DNA from: Stenotrophomonas sp. 57
Lineage (GTDB): Bacteria; Pseudomonadota; Gammaproteobacteria; Xanthomonadales; Xanthomonadaceae
Direction: 5' to 3'
Assembly: GCF_030291075.1 (NCBI RefSeq)
Contig: NZ_CP127407.1
Span: 4,028,001 to 4,092,000 of the forward strand
DNA length: 64,000 bases
In this document: piece by piece, positions 26,210-35,422 of the stretch
Layout of the letters: each line of letters begins with the position of its first letter
How positions within the stretch are numbered: position 1 is the stretch's first letter
The notes under the pieces: generated by a model
What the model saw: only the letters and a program-made list of their open reading frames with translations
The model's database searches: none
Told to the model about the DNA's origin: nothing
Program-made: the position numbers and the translations under genes

Positions 26210-26224
26210 TGGCACACTGTTTGC
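26210..26224 (+). promoter_or_regulatory. Sigma-54-type promoter motif before clp
   Basis: TGGCAC, five bases, then TTGC: the GG and GC pairs are separated by exactly ten bases, as in RpoN promoters. Predicted transcription would start near 26236, about 40 bases before the clp ATG. Confidence 0.5.
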
Positions 26225-26275
26225 CCTTAACAATTGCGCTGGTTAAGCTCCGCTATCGACCCCGTGAATCCGTTC

Positions 26276-26965
26276 ATGCGCAGAGGGAGCGCTCCTATCG
26301 TGTCAACCGTGCGCCTAGCTAGCAGTCCACTGGCCTTGGATATCGCCACCATCGATCGTTTCCTGGCGCACAGCCACCGGCGGCGATATCCCACCCGTAC
26401 CGACGTCTTCCGACCCGGTGACCCGGCGGGAACCCTGTACTACGTTGTCAGCGGCTCGGTTTCGATCATGGCCGAGGAAGATGACGATCGCGAGCTTGTG
26501 CTGGGCTACTTCGGTGCCGGCGAGTTCGTTGGCGAAATGGGCCTGTTCGTCGAATCGGACCGCCGCGAGGTGATCCTGCGGACCCGTACCGCCTGCGAGC
26601 TGGCCGAAATCAGCTACGAGCGCCTGCACCAGCTGTTCCTCGGCCCGCTGTCGGCTGATGCCCCCCGCCTGCTGTACGCGCTGGGCCAGCAGATCTCCAA
26701 GCGCCTGCTCGATACCAGCCGCAAGGCCAGCCGCCTGGCATTCCTGGACGTCACCGACCGGATCGTGCGCACCTTGCACGACCTGGCCCAGGAACCGGAA
26801 GCGATGAGCCATCCGCAGGGCAGCCAGCTGCGCGTGTCGCGCCAGGAACTGGCCCGCTTGGTCGGCTGCTCGCGCGAAATGGCTGGCCGCGTACTGAAGA
26901 AGCTGCAGACCGACGGCCTGCTGCATGCACGCGGCAAGACCGTGGTGCTGTACGGCACCCGTTGA
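26276..26965 (+). CDS. clp: Clp, CRP/FNR-family global regulator
   Basis: 229 residues from the ATG at 26276. A cyclic-nucleotide-binding domain (about 25-145, with FRPGDPAGTLYYVVSGSVSI and GEFVGEMGLF) is followed by a winged helix with SRQELARLVGCSREMAGRVL as the recognition region. It is nearly identical by eye to Xanthomonas Clp, which activates virulence and extracellular enzyme genes and is inhibited by cyclic di-GMP. GTG (26264) and TTG (26234) starts are in frame; the ATG is chosen because it matches the Xanthomonas length. No good ribosome binding site precedes any of them. The window also encodes a diguanylate cyclase and an EAL-like receptor. Confidence 0.9.
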   Translation: MRRGSAPIVSTVRLASSPLALDIATIDRFLAHSHRRRYPTRTDVFRPGDPAGTLYYVVSGSVSIMAEEDDDRELVLGYFGAGEFVGEMGLFVESDRREVILRTRTACELAEISYERLHQLFLGPLSADAPRLLYALGQQISKRLLDTSRKASRLAFLDVTDRIVRTLHDLAQEPEAMSHPQGSQLRVSRQELARLVGCSREMAGRVLKKLQTDGLLHARGKTVVLYGTR

Positions 26966-26978
26966 CCGTTGAGCACCC

Positions 26979-27003
26979 GGTGGGTGCGGACCTTGGTCCG
27001 CAC
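26979..27003. repeat. SMAG-like hairpin between clp and the TSUP gene
   Basis: GTGGGTGCGGACCTTGGTCC palindrome with a variant (GTGG) end; related GTGGGTGC forms occur near 34876-34920, 47016-47045 and 59045-59070. Confidence 0.45.
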
Positions 27004-27027
27004 TCCTTCGCGCGCTAGGCTCGGTGC

Positions 27028-27789
27028 ATGGAACTGAGCAGCGAATTCTGGTGGTTCATCCTCATCGGCCTCGGCGCGCAACTGGTCGACGGCGCGCTGG
27101 GCATGGCTTTCGGCCTGGTCTCATCGTCGGTGATGCTGAGCATGGGCCTGCCGCCGGCGCAGGTCAGCGCCAGCATCCACACCGCGGAAGTGTTCACCAC
27201 CGGCGCCTCGGGTGTGTCGCACCTCGCCGCCGGGAATGTCGATAAACGCCTGTTCCTGCGCCTGGCCCTGCCCGGCGCGGTGGGCGGCGCGGTGGGCGCC
27301 TACGTACTCACCCAGATCCCCGGCGACATCATCCGGCCATTGATCTACCTGTACCTGCTGGTGCTGGCGATCATCATCCTGGCCCGCGCCGCCGGGCGCT
27401 GGATGCCCAAGGGCGAGATCCGCCGGGTACCGGTGCTGGGCTTCTTCGCCGGCCTGCTGGACGCCAGTGGCGGCGGTGGCTGGGGGCCGGTGGCCACGTC
27501 CACCCTGCTCGCCCGCGGCGGCCAGGCGCGCACCACCATCGGTACGGTCAACGCCGCCGAGTTCATCGTCACCCTGACCATCTCGGCCACCTTCCTGCTG
27601 TCGATGGGCGTGCAGCACCTGCAGATCGTTGCCGGCCTGCTGATCGGCGGCATGATGGCCGCACCGGTAGCGGCGATCCTGGTCAAGCGGGTGAAGGAGC
27701 GCTGGGTGCTGGTGGCCGTTGGTGTGCTGGTGCTGGGCATCAGCCTGTTCCAGATCGGCCATGCGGTGTACGGGCACCTCTACCGCTGA
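27028..27789 (+). CDS. TSUP (TauE/SafE) family permease
   Basis: 253-residue membrane protein with about eight helices. The two halves each carry a glycine-rich first helix (ILIGLGAQLVDGALGMAFGL, and GFFAGLLDASGGGGWGPV), the duplicated pattern of the TSUP family. Members export sulfite, sulfoacetate or related organic anions; the substrate here cannot be told from sequence. It converges on the HAD phosphatase gene with an inverted SMAG pair between them. Confidence 0.88.
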   Translation: MELSSEFWWFILIGLGAQLVDGALGMAFGLVSSSVMLSMGLPPAQVSASIHTAEVFTTGASGVSHLAAGNVDKRLFLRLALPGAVGGAVGAYVLTQIPGDIIRPLIYLYLLVLAIIILARAAGRWMPKGEIRRVPVLGFFAGLLDASGGGGWGPVATSTLLARGGQARTTIGTVNAAEFIVTLTISATFLLSMGVQHLQIVAGLLIGGMMAAPVAAILVKRVKERWVLVAVGVLVLGISLFQIGHAVYGHLYR

Positions 27790-27799
27790 AGCATCTCCT

Positions 27800-27874
27800 G
27801 TAGAGCCGAGCCATGCTCGGCTGCGGACACACGGATCCCGCAACGAAGAGCAGCCGAGCATGGCTCGGCTCTAC
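27800..27874. repeat. Inverted SMAG pair between convergent genes
   Basis: GTAGAGCCGAGCCATGCTCG and its facing copy form a long hairpin with a loop of about 30 bases. The position between two convergent genes suggests use as a bidirectional transcript end. Confidence 0.9.
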
Positions 27875-27886
27875 AACAGGCGCGGG

Positions 27887-28603
27887 TCAGGCCTTGTCGC
27901 CGCCGCGGTCGACGCAGCCCCAGTTGAGGATGCGGGTGCCGGCCGGCAGCACGCTGCGGAAGAAATCCACCTTGGAGCGCTTCGGGTTCACCACCACCGG
28001 CGCCTTGGCGGCCAGCAGCAGCGGCAGATCGGCGGTGCTGTCCGAATACGCGATGTCGATCTCGCCGTAGCCGCGCTCGCGCAGCATGCGCATCTTCTCT
28101 TCGTTGTGGCAGTGGCGGGTCGGGCCGACGCCACCCAGTCGCGGGCCGACCTCGGTGCCGATCACCGGTACGTCCTGGTGGGCCACGAAGGCCAGGATGG
28201 CGCGAGCCAGTTCCGGCGGCGCGCCGGTGGCAACCACCACGCGGTCACCCTTGGCGCGGTGGGCCGCAAAGACCTCCAGCGCCTGCGGCAGCAGCTTGGC
28301 GCGCATCTGCGCCTCGTTGCGCAGCACGTAGGCGTCAATCACCTTGTTGAAATCGCGCGCACGGTGCAGGCCGAAACTGCCGATCCACACATAGACCGAA
28401 ATACCGGTACGCCGGGTCGGCAGCATCGCCACCAGCGGCCCGGCAATCGGCGTCACCAGCAGGGCGGCCAGCATGCGCAGCGGGTTGCGCTTGATCAGCG
28501 AGGCGAACAGGTGGGTGCCCGAATCGCCGTCGTAGAGGGTGTGGTCGAAGTCGAAGACCACCAGCGGCGCATCCCCGCGCGGCGTTGGATAGTGCGTTGT
28601 CAT
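27887..28603 (-). CDS. HAD-superfamily (IB) phosphatase
   Basis: 238 residues. HAD motif I is [13 protein letters not shown] (nucleophile D18, acid D20), motif II is VVATGAP near residue 125, and motif III is [12 protein letters not shown] helical cap inserted after motif I places it in subclass IB with SerB-like phosphatases. The substrate is unknown. Its ATG overlaps the trpC stop (ATGA), so it is the last gene of the trp operon; a link to indole or serine metabolism is tempting but unproven. Confidence 0.85.
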   Translation of the reverse strand: MTTHYPTPRGDAPLVVFDFDHTLYDGDSGTHLFASLIKRNPLRMLAALLVTPIAGPLVAMLPTRRTGISVYVWIGSFGLHRARDFNKVIDAYVLRNEAQMRAKLLPQALEVFAAHRAKGDRVVVATGAPPELARAILAFVAHQDVPVIGTEVGPRLGGVGPTRHCHNEEKMRMLRERGYGEIDIAYSDSTADLPLLLAAKAPVVVNPKRSKVDFFRSVLPAGTRILNWGCVDRGGDKA

Positions 28604-29394
28604 GCTGCGAAGAATAGCTGACGCAGGCCCTCGCCCGGCTCTTCCACGCGCATGAAGGCCTCGCCGACCAGAAAGGCATGGATGCCGGCATCGCGCATCA
28701 GGGCCACGTCCTGCGGGCCGAGGATGCCGCTTTCGGTCACGAGCAGGCGGTCGCGCGGCACGGCGTTCTGCATGTCCAGCGTGGTCTGCAGCGAGACCTC
28801 GAAGGTGCGCAGGTTGCGGTTGTTGATGCCGATCATCGGCGCCGGCACCTGCAGTGCGCGCTCCAGTTCGTCGATGTCATGCACTTCCACCAGCACGTCC
28901 ATGCCCAGCGACAGGGCCAGTTCGGACAGGGTGGCCAGCTGGGTGTCGTCCAGTGCAGCGACAATCAGCAGGATGCAGTCGGCACCCAGCACGCGCGCTT
29001 CGTATACCTGGTAGGCATCGATCACGAAGTCCTTGCGCAGCACCGGCAGCGTGCAGGCTTCGCGGGCCTGCTGCAGGTAGGCGTCGGCGCCCTGGAAGAA
29101 ATCGACGTCGGTCAGCACCGACAGGCAGCTGGCGCCGCCGAATTCGTAGCTGACGGCGATGTCAGCCGGGCGGAAGTCCGGGCGGATCACGCCCTTGGAG
29201 GGGCTGGCCTTCTTCACTTCGGCAATCACCGCCGGGTCGCCGTTGGCCACCGCCGCCTGCAGCGCGCGCACGAAGCCACGTAGCGGTGGGGCGCTGGCCA
29301 GGGCGGCCTGCAGCGCCTCGAGCGGGCGCTGGGCGCGGCGCTTGGCCACTTCTTCGGCCTTGCGGGCCAGGATCGTCTGCAGGATGTCGCTCAT
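28600..29394 (-). CDS. trpC: Indole-3-glycerol phosphate synthase
   Basis: 264-residue TIM-barrel enzyme of tryptophan synthesis, not fused to TrpF. Active-site stretches are [33 protein letters not shown] and ESGI. The start at 29394 (MSDILQTIL) is the family start. It follows trpD by 74 bases and overlaps the HAD gene. Confidence 0.97.
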   Translation of the reverse strand: MSDILQTILARKAEEVAKRRAQRPLEALQAALASAPPLRGFVRALQAAVANGDPAVIAEVKKASPSKGVIRPDFRPADIAVSYEFGGASCLSVLTDVDFFQGADAYLQQAREACTLPVLRKDFVIDAYQVYEARVLGADCILLIVAALDDTQLATLSELALSLGMDVLVEVHDIDELERALQVPAPMIGINNRNLRTFEVSLQTTLDMQNAVPRDRLLVTESGILGPQDVALMRDAGIHAFLVGEAFMRVEEPGEGLRQLFFAA

Positions 29395-29468
29395 CGTCTT
29401 CGGTTCGGTGCGGGGGCGGTGAGGACGGCCATTATCGGCCATCAAGGAGGTCAGGCTGAACCGCGCGC

Positions 29469-30500
29469 TCAGGCAGCCAGCGCGCGGGTGGTCTCGACAT
29501 ACTGCTGCAGGCGCTGGCGGGCGCTGCCGTTGGCGATGGCGGCACGGGCTCGGGCCAGGCCGTCACCGATATCGCTGGCCACGCCGGCCACGTACAGCGC
29601 GGCGCCAGCATTCAGCGCGACGATGTCCAGCGCCGGGCCGGGCTCGTTGTCCAGCACGGCGCGCAGCATCTGGATGGACTGCTCCGGGCCGTCCACGCGC
29701 AGGTTGCGGCTGGCCGACATGGCGATGCCGAAGTCTTCCGGGTGGATCTCGTACTCGCGCACCTTGCCGTCGCGCAGTTCGCCGACCAGGGTGCCGGCGC
29801 CCAGCGAGATCTCATCCATGTTGTCGCGGCCCCAGACCACCATCGCACGCTCGGTGCCCAGCTCACGCAGCACGCGTGCCTGGATACCCACCAGGTCGGG
29901 ATGGAACACGCCCATCAGCACCGAGGGCGCGCTTGCTGGATTGGTCAGCGGGCCGAGGATGTTGAAGATGGTGCGCACGCCCATTTCGCGGCGCACCGGC
30001 GCGACGACCTTCATCGACGGATGATGGATCGGCGCGAACATGAAGCCGATGCCGGTCCGGTCGATCGCAGCGGCCACCTGGTCCGGCTGCAGTTCGATCA
30101 CTGCGCCCAGCGCTTCCAGTGCATCGGCGCTGCCGGACTTGGACGACACGCTGCGGTTGCCATGCTTGGCCACGCGCGCGCCTGCAGCAGCGGCCACGAA
30201 CATCGAACAGGTGGAGATGTTGAAGGTGTGCGAGCCATCGCCACCGGTGCCGACGATATCCACCAGGTTGGAGGTATCGGCCACCGGCACTGGCCGGGCG
30301 AATTCACGCATCACGGTGGCCGCCGCGGCGATTTCGTCCACGGTCTCCTTCTTCACGCGCAGCCCGGTGAGGATTGCGGCGGTCATCATCGGCGAGACAT
30401 CGCCGCGCATGATCTGCCGCATCAGGTCGACCATTTCGTCGAAGAAGATTTCGCGGTGTTCGATGGTGCGGTGCAGGGCTTCCTGGGGGGAGAAGCTCAT
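29469..30500 (-). CDS. trpD: Anthranilate phosphoribosyltransferase
   Basis: 343 residues. The PRPP-binding glycine loop [15 protein letters not shown], the [20 protein letters not shown] stretch and the GPLTNPA motif are all present. It transfers phosphoribose to anthranilate. A separate gene rather than a trpGD fusion, 16 bases after trpG. Confidence 0.97.
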   Translation of the reverse strand: MSFSPQEALHRTIEHREIFFDEMVDLMRQIMRGDVSPMMTAAILTGLRVKKETVDEIAAAATVMREFARPVPVADTSNLVDIVGTGGDGSHTFNISTCSMFVAAAAGARVAKHGNRSVSSKSGSADALEALGAVIELQPDQVAAAIDRTGIGFMFAPIHHPSMKVVAPVRREMGVRTIFNILGPLTNPASAPSVLMGVFHPDLVGIQARVLRELGTERAMVVWGRDNMDEISLGAGTLVGELRDGKVREYEIHPEDFGIAMSASRNLRVDGPEQSIQMLRAVLDNEPGPALDIVALNAGAALYVAGVASDIGDGLARARAAIANGSARQRLQQYVETTRALAA

Positions 30501-30516
30501 GGGAATGCTCCTTGGA

Positions 30517-31104
30517 TCAGGCCGCCGGGCGCTGCAGGAAATTGCGCAGCAGGGCGTGGCCGTGTTCGGTGAGGATGGATTCGGGGTGGAACTGCACGCC
30601 TTCCACCGGGAACTGGCGATGGCGCAGGCCCATGATCTCTTCGATCGAGCCGTCGTCGTTCTCGGTCCAGGCGGTCACTTCCAGCACATCGGGCAGGCTG
30701 TTCTTGTCCACCACCAGCGAGTGGTAGCGGGTGGCCTGGTAGCGGTCCGGCAGGCCGGCAAACACGCCCTTGCCTTCGTGGCGGATGGGCGAGGTCTTGC
30801 CGTGCATGATGTTGCCGGCACGGATGACCGTGCCGCCGTAGACCTGGCCGATGCCCTGGTGGCCCAGGCACACGCCGAGGATCGGCGTGGTCGGGCCCAG
30901 GCGCTCGATCAGCTCCAGCGACACGCCCGCCTCGTTGGGCGTGCACGGGCCGGGCGAGATGACGATGCGCTCGGGCTTCTGCGCAGCGATCTCGTCCACG
31001 CTCATCGCATCGTTGCGCACCACCTTCACCTCGGCGCCCAGCGTCTGCAGGTACTGCACGAGGTTGTAGGTGAAGCTGTCGTAGTTGTCGATCATCCACA
31101 ACAT
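30517..31104 (-). CDS. trpG: Anthranilate synthase glutamine amidotransferase subunit
   Basis: 195-residue class I amidotransferase. Nucleophile C79 lies in LGVCLGHQ and the His/Glu pair in VQFHPESIL. It supplies ammonia to TrpE and could also serve p-aminobenzoate synthesis. The start at 31104 ([15 protein letters not shown]) lies two bases after the stop of the SIMPL-domain gene, so translation of the two is linked. Confidence 0.96.
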   Translation of the reverse strand: MLWMIDNYDSFTYNLVQYLQTLGAEVKVVRNDAMSVDEIAAQKPERIVISPGPCTPNEAGVSLELIERLGPTTPILGVCLGHQGIGQVYGGTVIRAGNIMHGKTSPIRHEGKGVFAGLPDRYQATRYHSLVVDKNSLPDVLEVTAWTENDDGSIEEIMGLRHRQFPVEGVQFHPESILTEHGHALLRNFLQRPAA

Positions 31105-31106
31105 GG

Positions 31107-31907
31107 TCAGGTTCCGTCGCTTATCAGGAAAATGGCGTATACGTTTTCGGTGTAGGTGATGGGCGCGGCCACCAGCAGTTCGCCAGCCGCCGGCGCCGGC
31201 GCCGCGCGGCTGCCAGTGACCTGTATCCGATCCAGTGCGGTACTCTCGCCGTCTGCATAGCCGTCTGCGCCTGCGGCCTGGCCTGCAGTCGGCCAACTGC
31301 CTGCCTGCACGCCGTAGGCGAAACTGGGGGCCACATCGGAGATGCTGTAGAGGCCGGTGATCTTCGCGCCATAAGCGCCGGCCAGCCCCTTCGCCGATGC
31401 GCGGGTCTCGGCAGCGGCCTCGGCCTTCAGTTCGGCGCGCAGACGGGCCGCGTTGGCATAGGTGGGCACGGCCGTGCTCACCTGCACTTCGCGGCTGGCC
31501 TTCAGATCACCCAGGAAGTCCTTCAGTGCTTCGGCACTGGCAAACGATGCCGTCAGGCTGCGGCTCGCCTCGATTCCGTTGAACACCTCTTCATCATCGC
31601 GGTAACGCGTCGACGGCGTGATGCTCAGGTTGTCCGCACGCACGCTGTCCTTCAGGGCGCCATGCTTCTCGAAGAGCTGCAGTACCCGCTCGGTATTTCC
31701 CTGCACGCGCTGGCGGGCAACGCTGGTCTGCATGTCGACCGACGCCAGCGCCACCTTCACGGTGAAGCGGTCCGGCATGACGGTGCGGGTGGCACTGCCC
31801 TTCACCAGCAGGTGCGGCTGCGAAGGAATGGTATTGGCCTGTGCCCACGCAGACGGGGCCATCGTGGCCAGCAGTAACGACCACAGCAATGCGCTCAGCA
31901 GCTTCAT
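31107..31907 (-). CDS. SIMPL-domain (DUF541) exported protein in the trp operon
   Basis: 266 residues with a signal peptide (about 1-22, ending SAWAQA) and a SIMPL/DUF541 domain (about 30-235) recognisable from [18 protein letters not shown] and the regularly spaced helices. Family members such as E. coli YggE are periplasmic and linked to oxidative stress, without a defined reaction. It lies between trpE and trpG, 67 bases after trpE and two before trpG. The context gives no clear functional link to tryptophan. Confidence 0.85.
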   Translation of the reverse strand: MKLLSALLWSLLLATMAPSAWAQANTIPSQPHLLVKGSATRTVMPDRFTVKVALASVDMQTSVARQRVQGNTERVLQLFEKHGALKDSVRADNLSITPSTRYRDDEEVFNGIEASRSLTASFASAEALKDFLGDLKASREVQVSTAVPTYANAARLRAELKAEAAAETRASAKGLAGAYGAKITGLYSISDVAPSFAYGVQAGSWPTAGQAAGADGYADGESTALDRIQVTGSRAAPAPAAGELLVAAPITYTENVYAIFLISDGT

Positions 31908-31974
31908 GCGGTACTCCTTGTCTTGAATGGGAACAGCAGGAGGTGCCGCGGCGCAGGCCACGGCACGGAAAGGC

Positions 31975-33450
31975 TCACAGGCCCTTGGCAGCCTGGGCGA
32001 CGGCGCGGAACAGCGCGCGGCCCTTGTTCATCGTCTCGTCCCATTCCTTGTCAGGGTCCGAGTCGTAGACGATGCCGGCGCCGGCCTGCACGTACAGGCG
32101 GCCATCCTTGATGACCGCAGTGCGGATCGCGATCGCGGTATCGGCATCGCCATGCCAGCCGATGTAGCCGATGCTGCCGGCGTACACATTGCGCTTGATC
32201 GGTTCCAGTTCGCGGATCACTTCCAGCGCGCGGATCTTCGGCGCGCCGCTGACCGTGCCAGCCGGGAAGGTGGCACGCAGCACGTCGGCGTAGCTCAGGC
32301 CCGGCTGCAGCTGCCCGGTCACTTCGCTGACGATGTGCATGACGTGGCTGTAGCGCTCGATCACGAACTGCTCGCCCACTTCCACAGTGCCAGCCCTGGA
32401 CACGCGGCCGGCATCGTTGCGGCCGAGGTCGATCAGCATCAGGTGCTCGGCGCGTTCCTTCGGATCGGCCAGCAGTTCGGCTTCCAGGGCCAGGTCCTGC
32501 TCGACGGTGGCACCGCGCGGACGGGTGCCGGCAATCGGGCGCACGGTCACTTCACCATCCTGCAGGCGCACCAGGATTTCCGGCGACGAACCGACCACCT
32601 GCAGGTCGCCGACATCGAGGAAATACATGTACGGCGACGGATTCAATGCACGCAGCGCCCGGTACACATCCACCGGGCGCGCCTTGAACGGCACGCTCAG
32701 GCGCTGGCTCAGCACCACCTGGAAGATGTCGCCGGCCCGGATGTATTCCTTGCTGCGCTGGACCGCATCGACGAAGCCTTCGCGGGTGAAACCGGAGACG
32801 AAATCGGACTCGTCCAGCACATCGCTGTTGAGCGGGGCGGGATAACCGGCCCCCGGTGCACGCAGCTTGGCGGTCAGTGCATCCAGGCGCGCCTGCGCCT
32901 GCTCGAACGCGCCCTCGACGCGCGGGTCGGCATGCACGATCAGGTACAGGCGGCCCTTGAGGTTGTCGAACACCGCCAGCTCGTTGGAGTCCAGCAGCAG
33001 GATGTCCGGGGTGCCCAGCTCATCACGGCCGGCCGGCGGCGCCAGGCGCGGTTCGATGTAGCCGATGCACTCGAAACCGAACCAACCAACCAGGCCACCG
33101 GTGAAGCCCGGCAGGCCGTCCAGCTTCGGCACCGAGTGGGCGCTGCGCAGCGCCTCGACCTCGGCGAACGGGTCGGCCACCTCGCGGGTGTCCACCACCT
33201 GGCCGTCCTCGCGCACGGTCAGCGTATGGCCGTGGAAGGCGTACACGCGGCGCGCCGGCAGGCCGATGATCGAGTAGCGACCAAAGCGCTCGCCGCCTTC
33301 GACGGATTCAAACAGGTAGGTATTGGGGCCGTCGGCGAGCTTCAGATAGACCGAAAGCGGCGTGTCCAGGTCGGACAGCACTTCGCGGACGACGGGAATA
33401 TGGGTGTGGCCTTCAGCGGCCTGCAGCTGAAACTGAGCATGCGAGTTCAA
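31975..33450 (-). CDS. trpE: Anthranilate synthase component I
   Basis: 491-residue chorismate-using enzyme. Catalytic-domain motifs include the PIAGTRPRG region, LIDLGRNDAGRV, FPAGTVSGAPKIRA and GYIGWHGD; the N-terminal feedback site has the LESV-like FESVEGGERFGRYS. The start is a TTG at 33450 with GGAAGGAAA on the minus strand just upstream. The in-frame ATG at 33498 would override that site and add 16 unrelated codons. It heads the operon trpE-SIMPL-trpG-trpD-trpC-HAD. A Trp-codon cluster lies 50-70 bases upstream. Confidence 0.96.
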   Translation of the reverse strand: MNSHAQFQLQAAEGHTHIPVVREVLSDLDTPLSVYLKLADGPNTYLFESVEGGERFGRYSIIGLPARRVYAFHGHTLTVREDGQVVDTREVADPFAEVEALRSAHSVPKLDGLPGFTGGLVGWFGFECIGYIEPRLAPPAGRDELGTPDILLLDSNELAVFDNLKGRLYLIVHADPRVEGAFEQAQARLDALTAKLRAPGAGYPAPLNSDVLDESDFVSGFTREGFVDAVQRSKEYIRAGDIFQVVLSQRLSVPFKARPVDVYRALRALNPSPYMYFLDVGDLQVVGSSPEILVRLQDGEVTVRPIAGTRPRGATVEQDLALEAELLADPKERAEHLMLIDLGRNDAGRVSRAGTVEVGEQFVIERYSHVMHIVSEVTGQLQPGLSYADVLRATFPAGTVSGAPKIRALEVIRELEPIKRNVYAGSIGYIGWHGDADTAIAIRTAVIKDGRLYVQAGAGIVYDSDPDKEWDETMNKGRALFRAVAQAAKGL

Positions 33451-33562
33451 GACGACTTTCCTTCCGGGACACAGCGTTATGGGGGCGGACGACGGCAACG
33501 GGCCACCATCGCCACCAACGGCGTGCGGAAGAAAGGGTATGCGGGGTCGTCAGGCTGGACAC
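33413..33562 (-). promoter_or_regulatory. Candidate trp leader frame with WWRWW
   Basis: An open frame starting at a GTG (33562) encodes RRWWRWWPV, with four Trp codons in five at 33503-33517. It runs on past the trpE start in another frame and stops at 33413. Such a cluster just upstream of trpE suggests ribosome-stalling control. I see no convincing terminator hairpin between the Trp codons and trpE, so any control may be translational. The GTG has AAGGG too close to be an ideal ribosome binding site. Confidence 0.4.
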
Positions 33563-33657
33563 CCCTTGACTGTATCGCAGGATCGGCGGGAGGGGAACCC
33601 TGGGAAACTGAACCACGGGAAAGCACAGGGCTGATGGCGGGGACCGGCGCGATAACC

Positions 33658-33745
33658 GGTCGAGTCGACTGTCAGTCGACTTGCGCGTGTAGCGCGGGGT
33701 TTTACGCCGTCGGAACGAAAAGCAGTCGACTAACCGTCGACTCTA
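33658..33745. repeat. SMAG-related pair (GTCGACT type)
   Basis: GGTCGAGTCGACTGTCAGTC on the left faces a GTAGAGTCGACGGTTAGTCG unit on the right (minus strand). The right unit overlaps the 3' end of the lipid kinase gene and supplies its last codons and stop. Confidence 0.8.
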
Positions 33746-34680
33746 CCCCCCTGCCCGGCCAGCAACGGGCAACCGGCCGGCAGGTGCATGCGCACCCGTC
33801 CCGCCACGCAGTCTATGCGGAACCGCTGGGCCTGCACCGGCTCACCATCCAGATTGAGGGTCAACGAGCGCTGCGATTCGATCTGCAGCCACGGCAGCCG
33901 CGCGCGCGTGGCCAGCTGTTCCAGCGCCGCCTGGGTACCGGCCTTGAACATCTGGCCAAGGGTGGCGGTGACCTCGCCTTCCAGCTCCGGCAGCACCGTT
34001 ACATCCAGCAGGCCATCGTCGATCAGCGCCTGCGGGCACAACTGCTGGCCGCCACCCGCCTGGCGACCGTTGCCGATGCCGAGGGCGATGAAGTCGCCTT
34101 CCCACGCGAAATCCGGCCCCGACAGGCGCGCGTTGATCGACTCGATCCGCCCCAGTTTGGCGATGCCGGTGATCACGTAGGCAAGGCCGCCCAGCATCTT
34201 CTTAAGCCCAGCATCGGTCTCCACGGTAACCTGCGTGCCGAAGCCACCGCTGGCGAGATTGGCGCACCACCACGGCGTGCCATCGGCGTCCACGCGCAAC
34301 AGATCAATGGCGTGTGGCGCGGCCTGCCCGATCAACGCGAAGGCCTCCTTCGGTTCGGTCGGGATGCCTGCAGCGGTGGCGAAATCGTTGGCGGTGCCCA
34401 TCGGGATCAGCGCCAGCGAGGGCAGCATGTCCGCCGCCTCCTCGCGATGCGCCAGCGTCTCGGCCACCGCACTGAGCGTGCCATCGCCACCGGCAGCAAC
34501 GATCACATCCACGCCGTGATCAATCGCCTCCGCCACGTAGCGCTCGGCATCACCGTCCTCCCAGGTCACCCGCACTTCCAGCTGCACACCCTGCCCGCGC
34601 CAGTGGCCGACGGCGTCGCGCAACTCATCGTTGCCAGCGGATTTGCCATTGAGGATCAGGCGCCAGCGCGGTGCGGCCAT
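33730..34680 (-). CDS. YegS-like lipid kinase (diacylglycerol kinase catalytic domain)
   Basis: 316 residues. The nucleotide-binding GGDGT motif is at 64-68 and the conserved PMGTANDFA is near residue 100; a C-terminal beta-sandwich follows, as in YegS. Members phosphorylate lipid hydroxyls; the substrate here is undefined. The start at 34680 is the family start ([17 protein letters not shown]). The last residues RVDG and the TAG stop are encoded by a GTAG-type repeat, so the original C-terminus has probably been replaced by repeat sequence. Confidence 0.9.
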   Translation of the reverse strand: MAAPRWRLILNGKSAGNDELRDAVGHWRGQGVQLEVRVTWEDGDAERYVAEAIDHGVDVIVAAGGDGTLSAVAETLAHREEAADMLPSLALIPMGTANDFATAAGIPTEPKEAFALIGQAAPHAIDLLRVDADGTPWWCANLASGGFGTQVTVETDAGLKKMLGGLAYVITGIAKLGRIESINARLSGPDFAWEGDFIALGIGNGRQAGGGQQLCPQALIDDGLLDVTVLPELEGEVTATLGQMFKAGTQAALEQLATRARLPWLQIESQRSLTLNLDGEPVQAQRFRIDCVAGRVRMHLPAGCPLLAGQGGRVDG

Positions 34681-34714
34681 GTGGTGCTTCCAGGACGGGG
34701 GCGCACAGGCTAGC

Positions 34715-34861
34715 AATGCGCTGTTTGTCTGCGGTGAATGTCACGCAGATGTCATTCAGCAACCGGAGAATGGAAGGCCATAGCAGGGACGATGGATGGA
34801 GGCAGGATCAGCCTCCCACGAATACAGCAGGGCCACGCCGGGGTTTGGCGTGGCTTTTTTT
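34715..34861 (+). ncRNA. Candidate GGA-rich small RNA
   Basis: No plus-strand gene lies here, yet a clean terminator follows at 34832-34861. The 43 bases at 34765-34807 hold six GGA triplets. One hairpin (GGAGGC, loop AGGATCA, GCCTCC; 34798-34816) shows AGGA in its loop, the preferred CsrA/RsmA site. The 5' end is a guess, because I could not find a convincing promoter. It could sequester RsmA, as CsrB/RsmY-type RNAs do. Confidence 0.4.
34832..34861 (+). terminator. Orphan intrinsic terminator
   Basis: GCCACGCC, a seven-base loop, GGCGTGGC, then seven T. It is plus-strand only, with no plus-strand coding sequence upstream. Confidence 0.9.
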
Positions 34862-34873
34862 GTGCACAGGGAT

Positions 34874-34922
34874 CGTGCGAACCAAGGTTCGCACCCACCG
34901 GGTTGCGGTTCGCACCCACCGC
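34874..34922. repeat. SMAG-like hairpin with partial second unit
   Basis: GTGCGAACCAAGGTTCGCAC palindrome followed by a half unit GGTTCGCACCCACC, just beyond the acetyltransferase stop. Confidence 0.6.
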
Positions 34923-34927
34923 AGACC

Positions 34928-35419
34928 TCACCCGTTGGCGAAATCGTGCAGCGCCTGGCCCTGCAGCCGGTACACGGTCCACTCGTCCTGCGGCTTGGCG
35001 CCGGCGGCGGTGTAGAACTCGATGGCCGGGATATTCCAGTCCAGCACCGACCATTCGAAGCGGCCGCAGCCTTCGGCCACGGCCTGCCGGGCGATGTATT
35101 TCAGCAGCGCCTTGCCTGCGCCGACGCCGCGCTTTTCCTGGCTGACGTACAGGTCTTCCAGGTAGATGCCCTTGCGGCCCAGCCAGGTGGAGTAGTTGTA
35201 GAAATACACCGCATAGCCGATGGCCTCACCGTCGGCTTCGCAGATCAACGCGCGAGCTGTCGCATCGGCGCCGAACAGGCTCTCGGCGATGCCGATCTCA
35301 TCGGTCTGCACCGAATGCTCGGCCTTCTCGTAGATGGCCAGCTCGCGGATGAAATGCAGGATCAGGCCAGCGTCTGCGACGGTGGCCGGGCGGATGTTCA
35401 ACACGGCCACCGTGCCCAT
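34928..35419 (-). CDS. GNAT-family N-acetyltransferase (diamine acetyltransferase-like)
   Basis: 163 residues with the acetyl-CoA loop RGVGAGKALL in motif A (near residue 97-106), preceded by YLEDLYVSQEK and followed by GCGRFEWSVLDWN. These stretches match the SSAT/thialysine acetyltransferase group that acetylates small amines. The exact substrate is unknown. It starts three bases after the rpe stop, so the two share a transcript. Confidence 0.88.
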   Translation of the reverse strand: MGTVAVLNIRPATVADAGLILHFIRELAIYEKAEHSVQTDEIGIAESLFGADATARALICEADGEAIGYAVYFYNYSTWLGRKGIYLEDLYVSQEKRGVGAGKALLKYIARQAVAEGCGRFEWSVLDWNIPAIEFYTAAGAKPQDEWTVYRLQGQALHDFANG

Positions 35420-35422
35420 GGC

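Noticed and set aside
31927..34713. 928-codon plus-strand open frame
   Set aside because: Antisense to trpE, the trp leader and the lipid kinase gene; no recognisable domain despite its length.
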